Assembly (NCBI RefSeq): GCF_000948415.1 | Contig: NZ_JYII01000010.1 | Coordinates: forward strand, 496,001 to 560,000 | Length of the DNA: 64,000 bases | Reading direction: 5' to 3' | From: Thalassospira sp. HJ | GTDB lineage: Bacteria > Pseudomonadota > Alphaproteobacteria > Rhodospirillales > Thalassospiraceae | Shown here: in pieces, positions 56,208-64,000 of the stretch | Numbering within the stretch: position 1 is the stretch's first letter | How the letters are laid out: every line of letters begins with the position of its first letter | Notes under the pieces: generated by a model | What the model was told of the DNA's origin: nothing | Database searches by the model: none | What the model saw: only the letters and a program-made list of their open reading frames with translations | Program-made: the position numbers and the translations under genes

Positions 56208-57037
56208 TGGATTATGGTGACAAGCCGTTTCTGATTGCGTCGGCCCCGAATGGCGCGCGCAAAACGCAAGCCGATTTGCCAAGCATTCCGATCACCCCGG
56301 CCGAGGTCGCCAAAACGGCCCTTGAATGCAAGGCGGCGGGGGCGTCGATGATGCATCTGCATGTTCGTGATGATCAGCAGAAACACAGCCTTGATGTTGG
56401 CCGCTATCGTGAAATGCTGACCGAGGTCAGATCATCTGTCGGTGACGATATGCTGTTGCAGGTCACGACCGAGGCGGTGGGCATCTACACAGCCCAGCAG
56501 CAGATGGAGATGATCAGAAGCCTTGTGCCAGAGGCCGTGTCGATTGCCGTGCGCGAAATTGCGCCCGGTGATGCGGACCTTAATGCGCTGAAATCGTTTT
56601 TCGAGTTTATGCGCGAAGCCAAAATTGCACCGCAACTGATCCTCTATGCGCCAGAAGATGTCGCGCGGTTCAATCAGCTGGTTGAAATCGGCGTTCTGCC
56701 CGGGGACAGGTTCCCGGTTTTGTTTGTGTTGGGGCGTTACACCGCAGGGCAGATGTCGCAGCCATCTGATCTTTTGCCATTTATCGGGTCCAGTCCGTAT
56801 GTCTCGGAATGGATGCTATGTGCCTTTGGGGCTTATGAAAATGCCTGCATTCTGACGGGTGCGGGGCTTGGCGGACATGCGCGTATCGGGTTTGAAAATA
56901 ATCACCTTAAGGTTGACGGATCGCCCGCTTCGAACAATGCTGAGCTTATTGCCCAGGCACATGATGGTTCGATCTTGATGGGGCGGCCAATCGCAACAGG
57001 CGAACAGGCTCACCAGATTATGCAACCCATGTGGTAG
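56207..57037 (+). CDS. BKACE (beta-keto acid cleavage enzyme, DUF849) family protein
   Basis: 276 residues. The zinc motif MMHLHVRDDQQKHSL (His ligands near residues 46 and 48) and the later SEWMLCAFGAYENACILTGA and GHARIGFENNHLKVDGSPAS identify this TIM-barrel family. Members condense a beta-keto acid with acetyl-CoA to give acetoacetate and a new acyl-CoA; 3-keto-5-aminohexanoate is the classic substrate. Overlap of 1 bp with the aminotransferase suggests it cleaves the keto acid that the aminotransferase makes. Which beta-keto acid is not clear. Confidence 0.9.
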   Translation: MDYGDKPFLIASAPNGARKTQADLPSIPITPAEVAKTALECKAAGASMMHLHVRDDQQKHSLDVGRYREMLTEVRSSVGDDMLLQVTTEAVGIYTAQQQMEMIRSLVPEAVSIAVREIAPGDADLNALKSFFEFMREAKIAPQLILYAPEDVARFNQLVEIGVLPGDRFPVLFVLGRYTAGQMSQPSDLLPFIGSSPYVSEWMLCAFGAYENACILTGAGLGGHARIGFENNHLKVDGSPASNNAELIAQAHDGSILMGRPIATGEQAHQIMQPMW

Positions 57038-57085
57038 GAGGGGCAAAACGAAACAGGCTATACGCGAAAATGCGTAAATTCGTCA

Positions 57086-57171
57086 GGAGGTTTCGGGGTT
57101 ATAGGGTTTTATTCCGCTAAGGCGGACACTATAATCCCCATCGTCGAAACATCTGATTTTTCTGATGTTTC
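57086..57171 (+). promoter_or_regulatory. Structured leader of the TAXI transporter genes with two mutually exclusive folds
   Basis: Stem 1: GGGGTTATAG (57095-57104) with CTATAATCCCC (57129-57139), one bulged T, plus an outer GTTTC/GAAAC (57090-57094/57146-57150) and an inner TCCGC/GCGGA (57113-57117/57122-57126) capping hairpin. Stem 2: GAAACATC (57146-57153) with GATGTTTC (57164-57171). Both need GAAAC 57146-57150, so they cannot coexist. No U-tract follows. The TAXI gene starts 73 bp later. Confidence 0.55.
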
Positions 57172-57243
57172 CGTTTAATTCAGCTGTTCAATGTCGAACA
57201 CTGGAAAGCCTTATAACAGGGTGTAAAAAGGGAGCGAATCCTT

Positions 57244-58221
57244 ATGAAAAAACTTATTGCTGTAGCGGGTGCAGTCGCTGCAATTGCTGGCGCCTCGCTG
57301 TTTGCCGGTCAGGCCTCGGCACAGGAAAACCGTTTCATCACCATCGGTACCGGTGGTGTGACCGGTGTGTACTATCCGACGGGTGGCGCTATCTGCCGTC
57401 TGGTCAACAAGGATCGCAAAGAGCACGGTATTCGTTGCTCGGTCGAATCCACTGGTGGTTCGGTCTACAACATCAACACCATTCGTACCGGCGAGCTGGA
57501 CATGGGTGTTGCCCAGTCTGACTGGCAGTACCATGCCTATAACGGTACTTCTAAATTCGAAGACCAGGGTCCGTTCGAAGACCTGCGCGCTGTATTCTCC
57601 GTCCATCCGGAGCCGTTCACCGTTGTTGCTCGTGCAGATGCCGGCATCAAGACCTTTGACGACCTCAAAGGCAAGCGCGTGAACATTGGTAACCCGGGTT
57701 CCGGTCAGCGCGGCACCATGGACATCGTTCTGGCTGCAAAAGGCTGGACGCTGGACGACTTCTCGCTGGCATCCGAACTGAAGCCGGCTGAACAGTCCCA
57801 GGCACTTTGCGACAACAAGATCGACGCGATGATCTACACCGTTGGTCACCCGTCCGGTTCGATCCAGGAAGCAACCACTGCCTGTGATTCGGTTCTGGTT
57901 GAAGTTGCCGGTCCGGCAATCGACAAGCTGATCGCTGACAACCCGTACTACCGTGCAGCCACCATTCCGGGCGGCATGTATCGTGGTAACCCGGATGACG
58001 TTGTCACCTTCGGCGTTGGCGCGACCTTCGTGTCCTCGACCAACACCGACGCGGACGTTGTCTACAACGTTGTCAAAGCAGTCTTTGAAAACTTCGATGA
58101 TTTCAAAAAACTGCACCCGGCATTTGCTGTCCTGAAGAAAGAAGAAATGATCAAGGACGGTCTGTCGGCTCCGCTGCATGACGGTGCAGCCAAGTACTAC
58201 AAAGAAGCAGGCCTGATGTAA
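57244..58221 (+). CDS. TAXI-family TRAP substrate-binding protein
   Basis: 325 residues, signal peptide ending QASAQEN (about residue 27). The mature N-terminus [20 protein letters not shown] is the typical TAXI signature, and [20 protein letters not shown] follows. It feeds the fused permease downstream. TAXI proteins bind amino acids such as glutamate or other carboxylates; the neighbouring aminotransferase suggests an amino acid here. GGGAGCG precedes the ATG. Highly expressed by design: a terminator follows, so this gene is made in excess over the permease. Confidence 0.92.
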   Translation: MKKLIAVAGAVAAIAGASLFAGQASAQENRFITIGTGGVTGVYYPTGGAICRLVNKDRKEHGIRCSVESTGGSVYNINTIRTGELDMGVAQSDWQYHAYNGTSKFEDQGPFEDLRAVFSVHPEPFTVVARADAGIKTFDDLKGKRVNIGNPGSGQRGTMDIVLAAKGWTLDDFSLASELKPAEQSQALCDNKIDAMIYTVGHPSGSIQEATTACDSVLVEVAGPAIDKLIADNPYYRAATIPGGMYRGNPDDVVTFGVGATFVSSTNTDADVVYNVVKAVFENFDDFKKLHPAFAVLKKEEMIKDGLSAPLHDGAAKYYKEAGLM

Positions 58222-58232
58222 TCAGCCTTGGG

Positions 58233-58264
58233 ACGGAGGGCGTTTTTCGCCCTCCGTTTTTCTT
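58233..58264 (+). terminator. Terminator between the TAXI gene and the permease gene
   Basis: ACGGAGGGCG (58233-58242) pairs with CGCCCTCCGT (58248-58257) around TTTTT, followed by TTTTCTTTT. It probably lets only part of the transcription continue to the permease, giving more binding protein than permease. Confidence 0.9.
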
Positions 58265-58419
58265 TTGCGCCCGACGGGTTTGCTCACAAAAATTGAATAA
58301 ACATAACGCCGTAACTTAGGTGTTGGAGTACTCCGTAGGGGACCGGGTGTGTGTCGACGGAGGCTTTTTGTTTCTGGACCACCAGTTCAATTGGCTTTCG
58401 TAGTGACCGGGAGTTTGTG

Positions 58420-61023
58420 ATGACTGACGATCAAAAAACGGAAAATCCGTCCGTCGATCAGGGGCTGCAGGACCTGATTGCGGAAAATGATACAGGGGCC
58501 CGTCAGCCAAGCGGTTTGACGGCGAAAATATTACTCTGGCTTGCGGTTTCATGGTCGCTGTTCCAGCTTTGGCTGGCTTCACCATTGCCATTTATCTTTA
58601 ATTTTGGCGTTTTGAACTCGACCGAAGCAAGGTCGATCCATCTCGCTTTTGCAATTTTCCTGGCCTTCATGGCCTATCCTGCCTTCAAGAATTCACCACG
58701 CAGCTATATCCCGATCCTTGATTGGGTGCTGGCTTTGATCGGTGCGTTCTGTGCTGCCTATATTTACATTTTCTATCGCGACCTCTCAGACCGTCCGGGC
58801 CTGCCGATTACGGCTGATCTGGTTGCGGCTGGTGTTGGCCTTGTCATGTTGCTTGAAGCAACCCGTCGCGCCCTTGGCCCGCCCTTGATGATCGTTGCCA
58901 TGGTCTTCCTGGCTTATGTCTTCTTTGGCAATGCTGCCTGGGTGCCGGATGTTTTGCAGTGGAGTGGTGCAAGCTTCTCCAAGGCAATGTCACATCAATG
59001 GATCACCACCGAGGGCGTGTTTGGTATCGCGCTTGGCGTTTCGACAAGCTTTGTGTTCCTGTTTGTCCTGTTTGGCTCGCTTCTCGATAAAGCCGGTGCA
59101 GGTAACTATTTCATCAAGGTGGCGTTCGCAGCCCTTGGTCACATGCGTGGCGGCCCGGCAAAGGCCGCCGTTCTGTCATCGGCAATGACCGGCCTTATTT
59201 CCGGCTCGTCGATTGCCAACGTTGTGACGACCGGTACCTTTACCATTCCGCTGATGAAGCGTGTTGGCTTCCCTGGTGAAAAGGCCGGTGCGGTTGAAGT
59301 GGCGTCCTCGGTTAACGGTCAGATCATGCCGCCTGTCATGGGGGCTGCGGCCTTCCTGATGGTGGAATATGTCGGCATTCCGTATCCGGAAGTCATCAAG
59401 CATGCCTTCCTGCCAGCAACGATTTCCTATATCGCGCTGATCTATATCGTTCACCTTGAAGCGCTTAAGGCGAACATGCAGGGCCTGCCGAAACGGGTGA
59501 CCTCAACCTTGGGTCAGACCCTGATCAGATCCCTTTTGTTCGTGCTGTCGCTCGTGGTTCTTTCCGGCATCGTCTATTACGCGATTGTCTTCCAGAAAGG
59601 GCTGTTTGGTGACGCGGTCGGTTGGGTTGTTGCTGCTGAATGTGCAGTGATTTATCTGGCCGGTCTGTATTACGCGGCCAAATATCCTGACCTTGAAATG
59701 GATGATCCCAATCAGCCGGTTGTTGAACTGCCGGCACTGGGTGAAACCGCCAAGGCGGGCTTGCATTATCTGCTGCCGGTCGTGGTTCTGGTCTGGTTCC
59801 TGATGATTGAGCTGAAATCACCGGGGCTGTCGGCCTTCTGGGCGACGGTTCTGATGATCTTCATCATGCTGACCCAGCATGCTGCCAAGGGTTTCTTCCG
59901 CAAGAAACCCGATTTCGCCAATGACCTGAAACTTGGTGTCATTGACGTCATTGACGGCTTTGCGACGGGTGCGCGTAACATGATCGGTATCGGTGTTGCC
60001 ACTGCGGCTGCCGGTATCATCGTGGGCACGGTTTCACTGACCGGTATCGGTCAGGTGATGGTTGAATTCGTCGAGTTGATTTCAGGCGGCAATCTGATGC
60101 TGATCCTGATCTTTACCGCCGTGATCAGCCTGATCCTTGGCATGGGGCTTCCGACCACGGCGAACTACATTGTGGTCTCCAGCCTGATGGCGCCGGTGAT
60201 TGTGGAACTCGGCGCTGCAAATGGCCTGATCGTGCCATTGATTGCGGTTCACCTGTTCGTCTTCTATTTCGGCATCATGGCCGATGTGACCCCGCCGGTT
60301 GGTTTGGCATCCTTTGCCGCGGCGGCCGTTTCGGGATCTGATCCGATGAAGACGGGTCTGGTCGCATTCTTCTATTCGATGCGTACCGCGGTTCTGCCGT
60401 TCCTGTTCCTGTTCAACACCCAGCTTCTGATGATCGGTCTGGATCATCCGGTGGATGTGGTGGTCGTGGTGATTGTTTCAACAATAGCCATGCTGGTCTT
60501 TGCCGCAGCAACGCAGGGGTACTTCTTTGCCCGTTCCAAGCTGTGGGAAAGTGCGGCATTGCTGTTGATCGCCTTTACCCTGTTCCGTCCGGGTTTCTGG
60601 CTCGACATGATTGCGCCGCCTTATGAAAACCTGCCGGCGACAACCATTGTCGAAGATGCTGCCAACATGCCGCCTGAATCCAGCATCCTTTTGGATGTCG
60701 AAGGGATCAGCATCGAAGGTGACGAAGTTGCCAAATCCGTGATGCTGCCACTTGGGCCAGCAGGTTCGGGTGAGGATCGCCTGTATCATGCGGGTATCGG
60801 CATTCGTGATGAAGATGGTCGTATCTATATCGATGATCTGGTCTTTGCCGGTCCGGCCGAAAAAGCCGGTCTTGATTTCGACTTTGAAATCACTGCGGTA
60901 AAAGTTGAGTCTGATCGTCCGGCCAAGGAAGTCTTCTTTATTCCGGCCTTCCTGTTGCTGGGTGGGATCATTGTTCTTCAACGCCGACGCAAGCGCAGTG
61001 AAGACGCGCTTGGTGCGGCCTGA
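58420..61023 (+). CDS. Fused TRAP permease (DctQM type, with C-terminal DUF3394-like region)
   Basis: 867 residues from the ATG at 58420 (GGGAG upstream); an earlier in-frame start adds an atypical leader. An N-terminal cytoplasmic part is followed by about 16-18 transmembrane helices, the DctQ and DctM units in one chain, as usual for TAXI systems. MTGLISGSSIANVVTTGTFT and LILGMGLPTTANYIVVSSLM are typical DctM segments. Residues about 735-835 form a periplasmic PDZ-like domain (GPAEKAGLDFDFEITAV), then a last helix and Arg-rich tail, matching DUF3394. It needs the TAXI protein. Confidence 0.93.
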   Translation: MTDDQKTENPSVDQGLQDLIAENDTGARQPSGLTAKILLWLAVSWSLFQLWLASPLPFIFNFGVLNSTEARSIHLAFAIFLAFMAYPAFKNSPRSYIPILDWVLALIGAFCAAYIYIFYRDLSDRPGLPITADLVAAGVGLVMLLEATRRALGPPLMIVAMVFLAYVFFGNAAWVPDVLQWSGASFSKAMSHQWITTEGVFGIALGVSTSFVFLFVLFGSLLDKAGAGNYFIKVAFAALGHMRGGPAKAAVLSSAMTGLISGSSIANVVTTGTFTIPLMKRVGFPGEKAGAVEVASSVNGQIMPPVMGAAAFLMVEYVGIPYPEVIKHAFLPATISYIALIYIVHLEALKANMQGLPKRVTSTLGQTLIRSLLFVLSLVVLSGIVYYAIVFQKGLFGDAVGWVVAAECAVIYLAGLYYAAKYPDLEMDDPNQPVVELPALGETAKAGLHYLLPVVVLVWFLMIELKSPGLSAFWATVLMIFIMLTQHAAKGFFRKKPDFANDLKLGVIDVIDGFATGARNMIGIGVATAAAGIIVGTVSLTGIGQVMVEFVELISGGNLMLILIFTAVISLILGMGLPTTANYIVVSSLMAPVIVELGAANGLIVPLIAVHLFVFYFGIMADVTPPVGLASFAAAAVSGSDPMKTGLVAFFYSMRTAVLPFLFLFNTQLLMIGLDHPVDVVVVVIVSTIAMLVFAAATQGYFFARSKLWESAALLLIAFTLFRPGFWLDMIAPPYENLPATTIVEDAANMPPESSILLDVEGISIEGDEVAKSVMLPLGPAGSGEDRLYHAGIGIRDEDGRIYIDDLVFAGPAEKAGLDFDFEITAVKVESDRPAKEVFFIPAFLLLGGIIVLQRRRKRSEDALGAA

Positions 61024-61037
61024 CAGGGAGAGTGAAC

Positions 61038-61466
61038 ATGTACAAGGATATTCTGGTCACAGTAGATCTTGATCATGAGTCTTCCTGGAAGAAGGCCGTA
61101 CCGGTTGCCACCAAACAGGCGCAAAGCTTTGGCGCGCGCCTTCATGTTCTGACCGTGGTACCCACGGTCGGAATGTCGATGGTCGGTCAGTTCTTCCCGA
61201 AGGGCTACGAAACCAAGGTTCTTGATGCCTATAACGAACGTCTGCACCAGTTTGTGTCTGAACATATTCCCTCAGACATCAAGGTGCAGCACATCGTTGG
61301 TCAGGGAACGGTTTACGAGGTCATCTTGCAGATGGCCAAGAAAACCAATTGCGATCTGATCGTGATCGGATCGCATCGCCCGGAGCTGAAGGATTATCTT
61401 TTGGGCCCGAACGCGGCACGCGTTGTCCGCCATGCGGATTGCTCGGTCATGGTCGTTCGCGACTAG
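61038..61466 (+). CDS. Universal stress protein (UspA family)
   Basis: 142 residues, start ATG 61038 with AGGGAG upstream, only 14 bp after the permease. Usp fold: YKDILVTVDLDHESSW at the N-terminus and VIGSHRPELKDYLLGPNAAR, close to the ATP-binding G-2x-G-9x-G(S/T) pattern but with the middle glycines replaced. It may not bind ATP normally. In other TRAP operons (TeaD) a Usp-type subunit regulates transport, which is the likely role here. Confidence 0.92.
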   Translation: MYKDILVTVDLDHESSWKKAVPVATKQAQSFGARLHVLTVVPTVGMSMVGQFFPKGYETKVLDAYNERLHQFVSEHIPSDIKVQHIVGQGTVYEVILQMAKKTNCDLIVIGSHRPELKDYLLGPNAARVVRHADCSVMVVRD

Positions 61467-61494
61467 ATCATCAGGCAATTTAACGACAAAGAAA

Positions 61495-61526
61495 AACGGG
61501 GGCGATGCAAATGCATCGCCCCCGTT
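61495..61526. terminator. Bidirectional terminator between uspA-type gene and Cys-rich gene
   Basis: AACGGGGGCGATGCA (61495-61509) pairs perfectly with TGCATCGCCCCCGTT (61512-61526), 15 bp with a 2-nt centre. On the minus strand it is followed by TTTTTC. It ends both convergent genes. Confidence 0.9.
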
Positions 61527-61548
61527 GCCGTTGGAACAGATCAAATGG

Positions 61549-61745
61549 TCACTTTGCCGCGCACGGGTTCGCAGCACACGGATTGGCAGCACACGGGTTG
61601 GCTGCTGCGCACGGGTTCGCAGCGCAGGGGTTCGCAGCACACGGGCTGCAGGGATTAACGACTTTCTTTGCAGCACACGGGTTTGCGGCACAGGGATTAG
61701 CCGCGCACGGGTTGGCTGCACAGGGGCTGCAGGGCGCACAGCTTG
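61549..61745 (-). repeat. 15-bp tandem repeat encoding NPCAA
   Basis: The C-terminal part of the gene is made of near-identical 15-bp units (minus strand AACCCGTGTGCTGCC-like). Such arrays change copy number by slippage, so the repeat count may vary among strains and in assemblies. Confidence 0.8.
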
Positions 61746-61872
61746 CGACTTCGGCGGTCGGTGCCGGCAGCGGGGCTGCCATCGCCATCGGGGTTGCCAT
61801 GGCAAGGGTGGTGCCGATCGCCATTGCCGGGATCAGTGCCTTATGTGCGAAAGTCATTGATTTCTTGGTCAT
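61549..61872 (-). CDS. Secreted cysteine-rich NPCAA-repeat protein
   Basis: 107 residues; ATG at 61872 with GAGAGG at 6 bp. A Sec signal peptide (FAHKALIPAMAIGTTLAMAT, cleavage near AMAA) is followed by a ~65-residue region of low-complexity NPCAA pentapeptides with 13 cysteines: CAPCSPC, three NPCAA, then KKVVNPCSPC and five more NPCAA/AANPC units. No other conserved domain is seen. The cysteines fall every five residues, suggesting metal ligation or a cross-linked surface protein. The codon-regular signal peptide, RBS and terminator show it is a real gene. I do not know a characterised homologue. Confidence 0.78.
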   Translation of the reverse strand: MTKKSMTFAHKALIPAMAIGTTLAMATPMAMAAPLPAPTAEVASCAPCSPCAANPCAANPCAANPCAAKKVVNPCSPCAANPCAANPCAAANPCAANPCAANPCAAK

Positions 61873-62197
61873 TAGTGCCTCTCTGGATGTCCGGTAAGTT
61901 TCAGCCGGGGCGTTCTGTCGCCCGTCGGTGAAGACACTATGGTCCAAATTTTCATAGCTGCGGCGTCACATGGTTTCACTGTTATGTGAGCCCTGCGTGT
62001 TCAAAAAGTTGTTTGCCTACAGTTAATTAGAAGACCGTTTCACAAAAAAGATGTGATAAATCCGGGCCGAAAACTGTCAAACCGATTGAAAGTGCGGCGA
62101 AATTTCCGCATCTTGTGGATAGGGAACAAGGGGGCAGGATATGTTGTGGCGCTTGAATAAAGCGTGAGCCACGCTGCCCATCAGGACGGAAGTTTGT
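61873..62197. other. Divergent region, Cys-rich gene / FGE-like gene
   Basis: 325 bp with no gene recognised. An imperfect dyad GTCACATGGTTTCACTGTTATGTGA (61964-61988) contains CACAT/ATGTG arms 12 bp apart, a possible operator near the Cys-rich gene's start. No convincing sigma-70 or ECF promoter pair was found by eye on either strand. Confidence 0.4.
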
Positions 62198-63070
62198 ATG
62201 AGAGTCGGGGACTGTATCGCAGATATCTGGAAATTCTGCGCTGTTGGATGCCTTTTGGTCGTTGCGGGAGTTTCCCACACACAGGCTGCAGGCGATGGAA
62301 TCCCCGATGTGGTGCGCATTCCTTCTGGTTGGTTCTGGCAGGGGTCCGATTCTGTCGAACGGCAATATGCCTATCAGATTGACGAGCAGGTCTATGGCCA
62401 CGATATCAGTCGTCGTAACCGTTGGTACGATCTCGAAACCGATAAGTGGCACGTCCACCTTCTGGCCTATGATATCGCCAAGACACCGGTGACCAATGAC
62501 CAATACGCTGTTTTCGTCAACGAAACCGGTCACCCGGCACCTGATATCAGTCAGGAAGATTGGGAACGTCAGGGCCTGATTTATACCTATGACACTATTA
62601 TTCCGTTCCTGTGGAAAAATGGTCGCCCACCCCGTGGGCGCGGTCGCCATCCGGTTGTGCTGGTATCCTGGCAGGATGCCAATGCCTATGCCCAGTGGCT
62701 GAGTGAAAAAACCGGTGAGACTTGGCTCTTGCCCAATGAACTTTATTGGGAAAAGGCCACGCGCGGACCGGACGGTACATTCTATCCGTGGGGCAATATT
62801 TTTGACGCCGGTCGGTTGAACAGTGCCGATAACGGCCCGTTTGATACCATGCCGGTCGGTCGGTTCGAGCCGGGACCCTATGGTGTGCTTGACGGTGCGG
62901 GCCAGGTGTTTGAATGGACAGCGACATCTTCCCAGCCGGGCTATCGCATCGTTAAGGGTGGATCATGGGATGATCGCGGGTGCGGGGTCTGTCGGCCAGC
63001 GGCCCGTCACGGGCGTCCGGAATATCTCAAACATATCCTGATCGGCTTTCGCGTGATGCGCGATCGCTGA
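62198..63070 (+). CDS. Exported formylglycine-generating-enzyme-like (SUMF1/FGE fold) protein
   Basis: 290 residues, signal peptide or N-terminal anchor (about 8-30: FCAVGCLLVVAGVSHTQAAG), then the FGE fold: IPSGWFWQGSDS, AYDIAKTPVTNDQYAVFVNE, HPVVLVSWQDANAYAQWLSE, and GGSWDDRGCGVCRPAARHGR. The C-terminal cysteines C262 and C265 lie where FGE has its copper-binding C-x4-C pair, but only C262 aligns. The first cysteine of the pair is missing and the spacing is C-x2-C. So sulfatase activation is doubtful. Divergent from the Cys-rich gene, with 325 bp between them. Confidence 0.87.
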   Translation: MRVGDCIADIWKFCAVGCLLVVAGVSHTQAAGDGIPDVVRIPSGWFWQGSDSVERQYAYQIDEQVYGHDISRRNRWYDLETDKWHVHLLAYDIAKTPVTNDQYAVFVNETGHPAPDISQEDWERQGLIYTYDTIIPFLWKNGRPPRGRGRHPVVLVSWQDANAYAQWLSEKTGETWLLPNELYWEKATRGPDGTFYPWGNIFDAGRLNSADNGPFDTMPVGRFEPGPYGVLDGAGQVFEWTATSSQPGYRIVKGGSWDDRGCGVCRPAARHGRPEYLKHILIGFRVMRDR

Positions 63071-63204
63071 GCTGTTGCGAAGATTGTTGCAAAGCGCCTT
63101 GAAATCACTAACTGTTGAAAGGGGTTTATTGGCGCGATCGGTCGCAAACCATCCATTCTGCTCAGACGGAATAACGGGTGGATCGCAACGATGTTGGTAA
63201 AGAT

Positions 63205-63945
63205 ATGACTGAAGATACACTTGATTTGGCGTCGATCCCGACAGATCAGCTTGAAAAGATGTTGGCTGCGGGGCGTGACGTTATGGAATGTCACCGCGTC
63301 CTGACGGCGACCGGCGATAACATCGTTGGTGAACTGATCAAAAGTGCGGGGACATTCTATGAATGGAACCATTACCCCGAAGGCGATGTCTATGATCGCC
63401 ATTCACATGCGCAGTTCTATTATCATGCGCACCCCAAGGAAGAACGCCGCGATTGGGATGAGCACGGGCATTTCCATACCTTCATGCGCCCGCGTGGCAT
63501 GCCCGATGGCTGCAAGCCCAAACAGATTGATGGTTTCGACTATCCCGAAGGCCCCAATGATGCGCTGTCACACCTGATTGCGTTCTCGATGGATGAATTC
63601 GGCTTTTGCCAGCGTCTGTTTACCACCAACCGCTGGGTCACCGGTGAAGTCTGGTACGACGCCGAAGATGTCATTGCCATGCTTGACGGATTTGTCATCG
63701 ACCATGCGCAGCCGTCCTGGCCGGTTAATCGCTGGGTGTCGGGCATGATGGTCCTGTTCCGCCCGCAGATCGAAAAGCTGATCGGGGAACGTGATCAGGC
63801 GGTTGCCGAGTGGGCGAGTAAACATCCCGACCGTGATGTCTATGAAGACCGCGAGCTTGAAGTTACCTCGACACTGGATGTCGCGAGCGTCGAGCAGATG
63901 CGCGCAATCGGCGAGGAAATCCTGCGTCGGCGTGAGGCGGCCTGA
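63205..63945 (+). CDS. Conserved hypothetical protein, DUF6969-like, His-rich
   Basis: 246 residues from ATG 63205 (GTG 63178 is possible). No signal peptide. The central segment holds seven histidines in EWNHYPEGDVYDRHSHAQFY, YHAHPKEERRDW and EHGHFHTFMRPRG (about residues 52-98), which suggests a metal site. Other conserved-looking parts are LFTTNRWVTGEVWY and PSWPVNRWVSGMM. I believe this is DUF6969; no function is known. It lies 134 bp after the FGE-like gene on the same strand and may be co-transcribed with it. Confidence 0.72.
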   Translation: MTEDTLDLASIPTDQLEKMLAAGRDVMECHRVLTATGDNIVGELIKSAGTFYEWNHYPEGDVYDRHSHAQFYYHAHPKEERRDWDEHGHFHTFMRPRGMPDGCKPKQIDGFDYPEGPNDALSHLIAFSMDEFGFCQRLFTTNRWVTGEVWYDAEDVIAMLDGFVIDHAQPSWPVNRWVSGMMVLFRPQIEKLIGERDQAVAEWASKHPDRDVYEDRELEVTSTLDVASVEQMRAIGEEILRRREAA

Positions 63946-64000
63946 TACCCACCTGCGTATCGTAAAAGCAGACATAAAAATGGCCGGTGGCAATATGCCC

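Noticed and set aside
61549-61745. CRISPR-like array from the regular 15-bp repeats
   Set aside because: The repeats are contiguous, in frame and code for NPCAA; there are no spacers or cas genes.

Overview
The window reads as chromosomal DNA of a free-living marine alphaproteobacterium, most like the Rhodospirillales genus Thalassospira. That assignment is from recalled gene content and protein flavour, not a search. Supporting signs are the division and cell-wall gene order, several chemotaxis receptors, two TRAP transporters of different classes, a type-A RNase P RNA, dense GTG/TTG starts and moderately high GC. No rRNA, tRNA, CRISPR array, prophage or insertion sequence was recognised.

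Layout. 1-5178 (minus strand) is the start of the dcw cluster: mraZ, rsmH, ftsL, ftsI, murE and the first codons of murF, almost all overlapping by a few bases. Upstream lie five ATGGG boxes spaced exactly 10 bp apart, a candidate MraZ operator. 5.7-9.0 kb holds an EF-hand exported protein, a CorA-type channel, an isochorismatase-like hydrolase and a PPOX-class flavoprotein, then rnpB on the minus strand with a convincing promoter. 9.8-20.8 kb carries three chemoreceptors (two are tandem paralogues) around an amidase, a DMT exporter, an Uup-like ABC-F ATPase and a DjlA-like co-chaperone. 20.9-30.4 kb is a candidate catabolic locus: winged-helix regulator, DctP/DctQ/DctM TRAP transporter, full-length 5-oxoprolinase/hydantoinase and an FMN-binding glutamate-synthase-like protein.

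30.4-32.9 kb is the most accessory-looking stretch. It has an AT-rich ParB-fold gene with an unassigned C-terminal domain, then a YjhX-family toxin and a GNAT protein in the arrangement of the E. coli YjhX/YjhQ pair. 33-43 kb contains a GAF-GGDEF diguanylate cyclase, an AIM24-like protein, a GlcD-type FAD oxidase, an LpxR-like outer-membrane deacylase, a DUF2189 membrane protein and a very large AsmA-like protein. After a PiT phosphate transporter, 44.9-49.6 kb is a queuosine cluster: precursor transporter, queA, tgt, queF and queG.

49.6-53.6 kb has a phosphodiesterase, a small ribbon-helix-helix protein, asparagine synthase and a kinase-less PAS-REC-Hpt phosphorelay protein. 53.9-61.5 kb is a second transport/catabolism operon: RpiR regulator, class III aminotransferase, BKACE enzyme, TAXI binding protein behind a highly structured leader, fused TRAP permease and UspA. 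The right end has a secreted 13-cysteine NPCAA-repeat protein divergent from a periplasmic FGE-fold protein that lacks one of the usual catalytic cysteines, followed by a histidine-rich conserved protein. That group may be an undescribed metal- or cysteine-handling locus.
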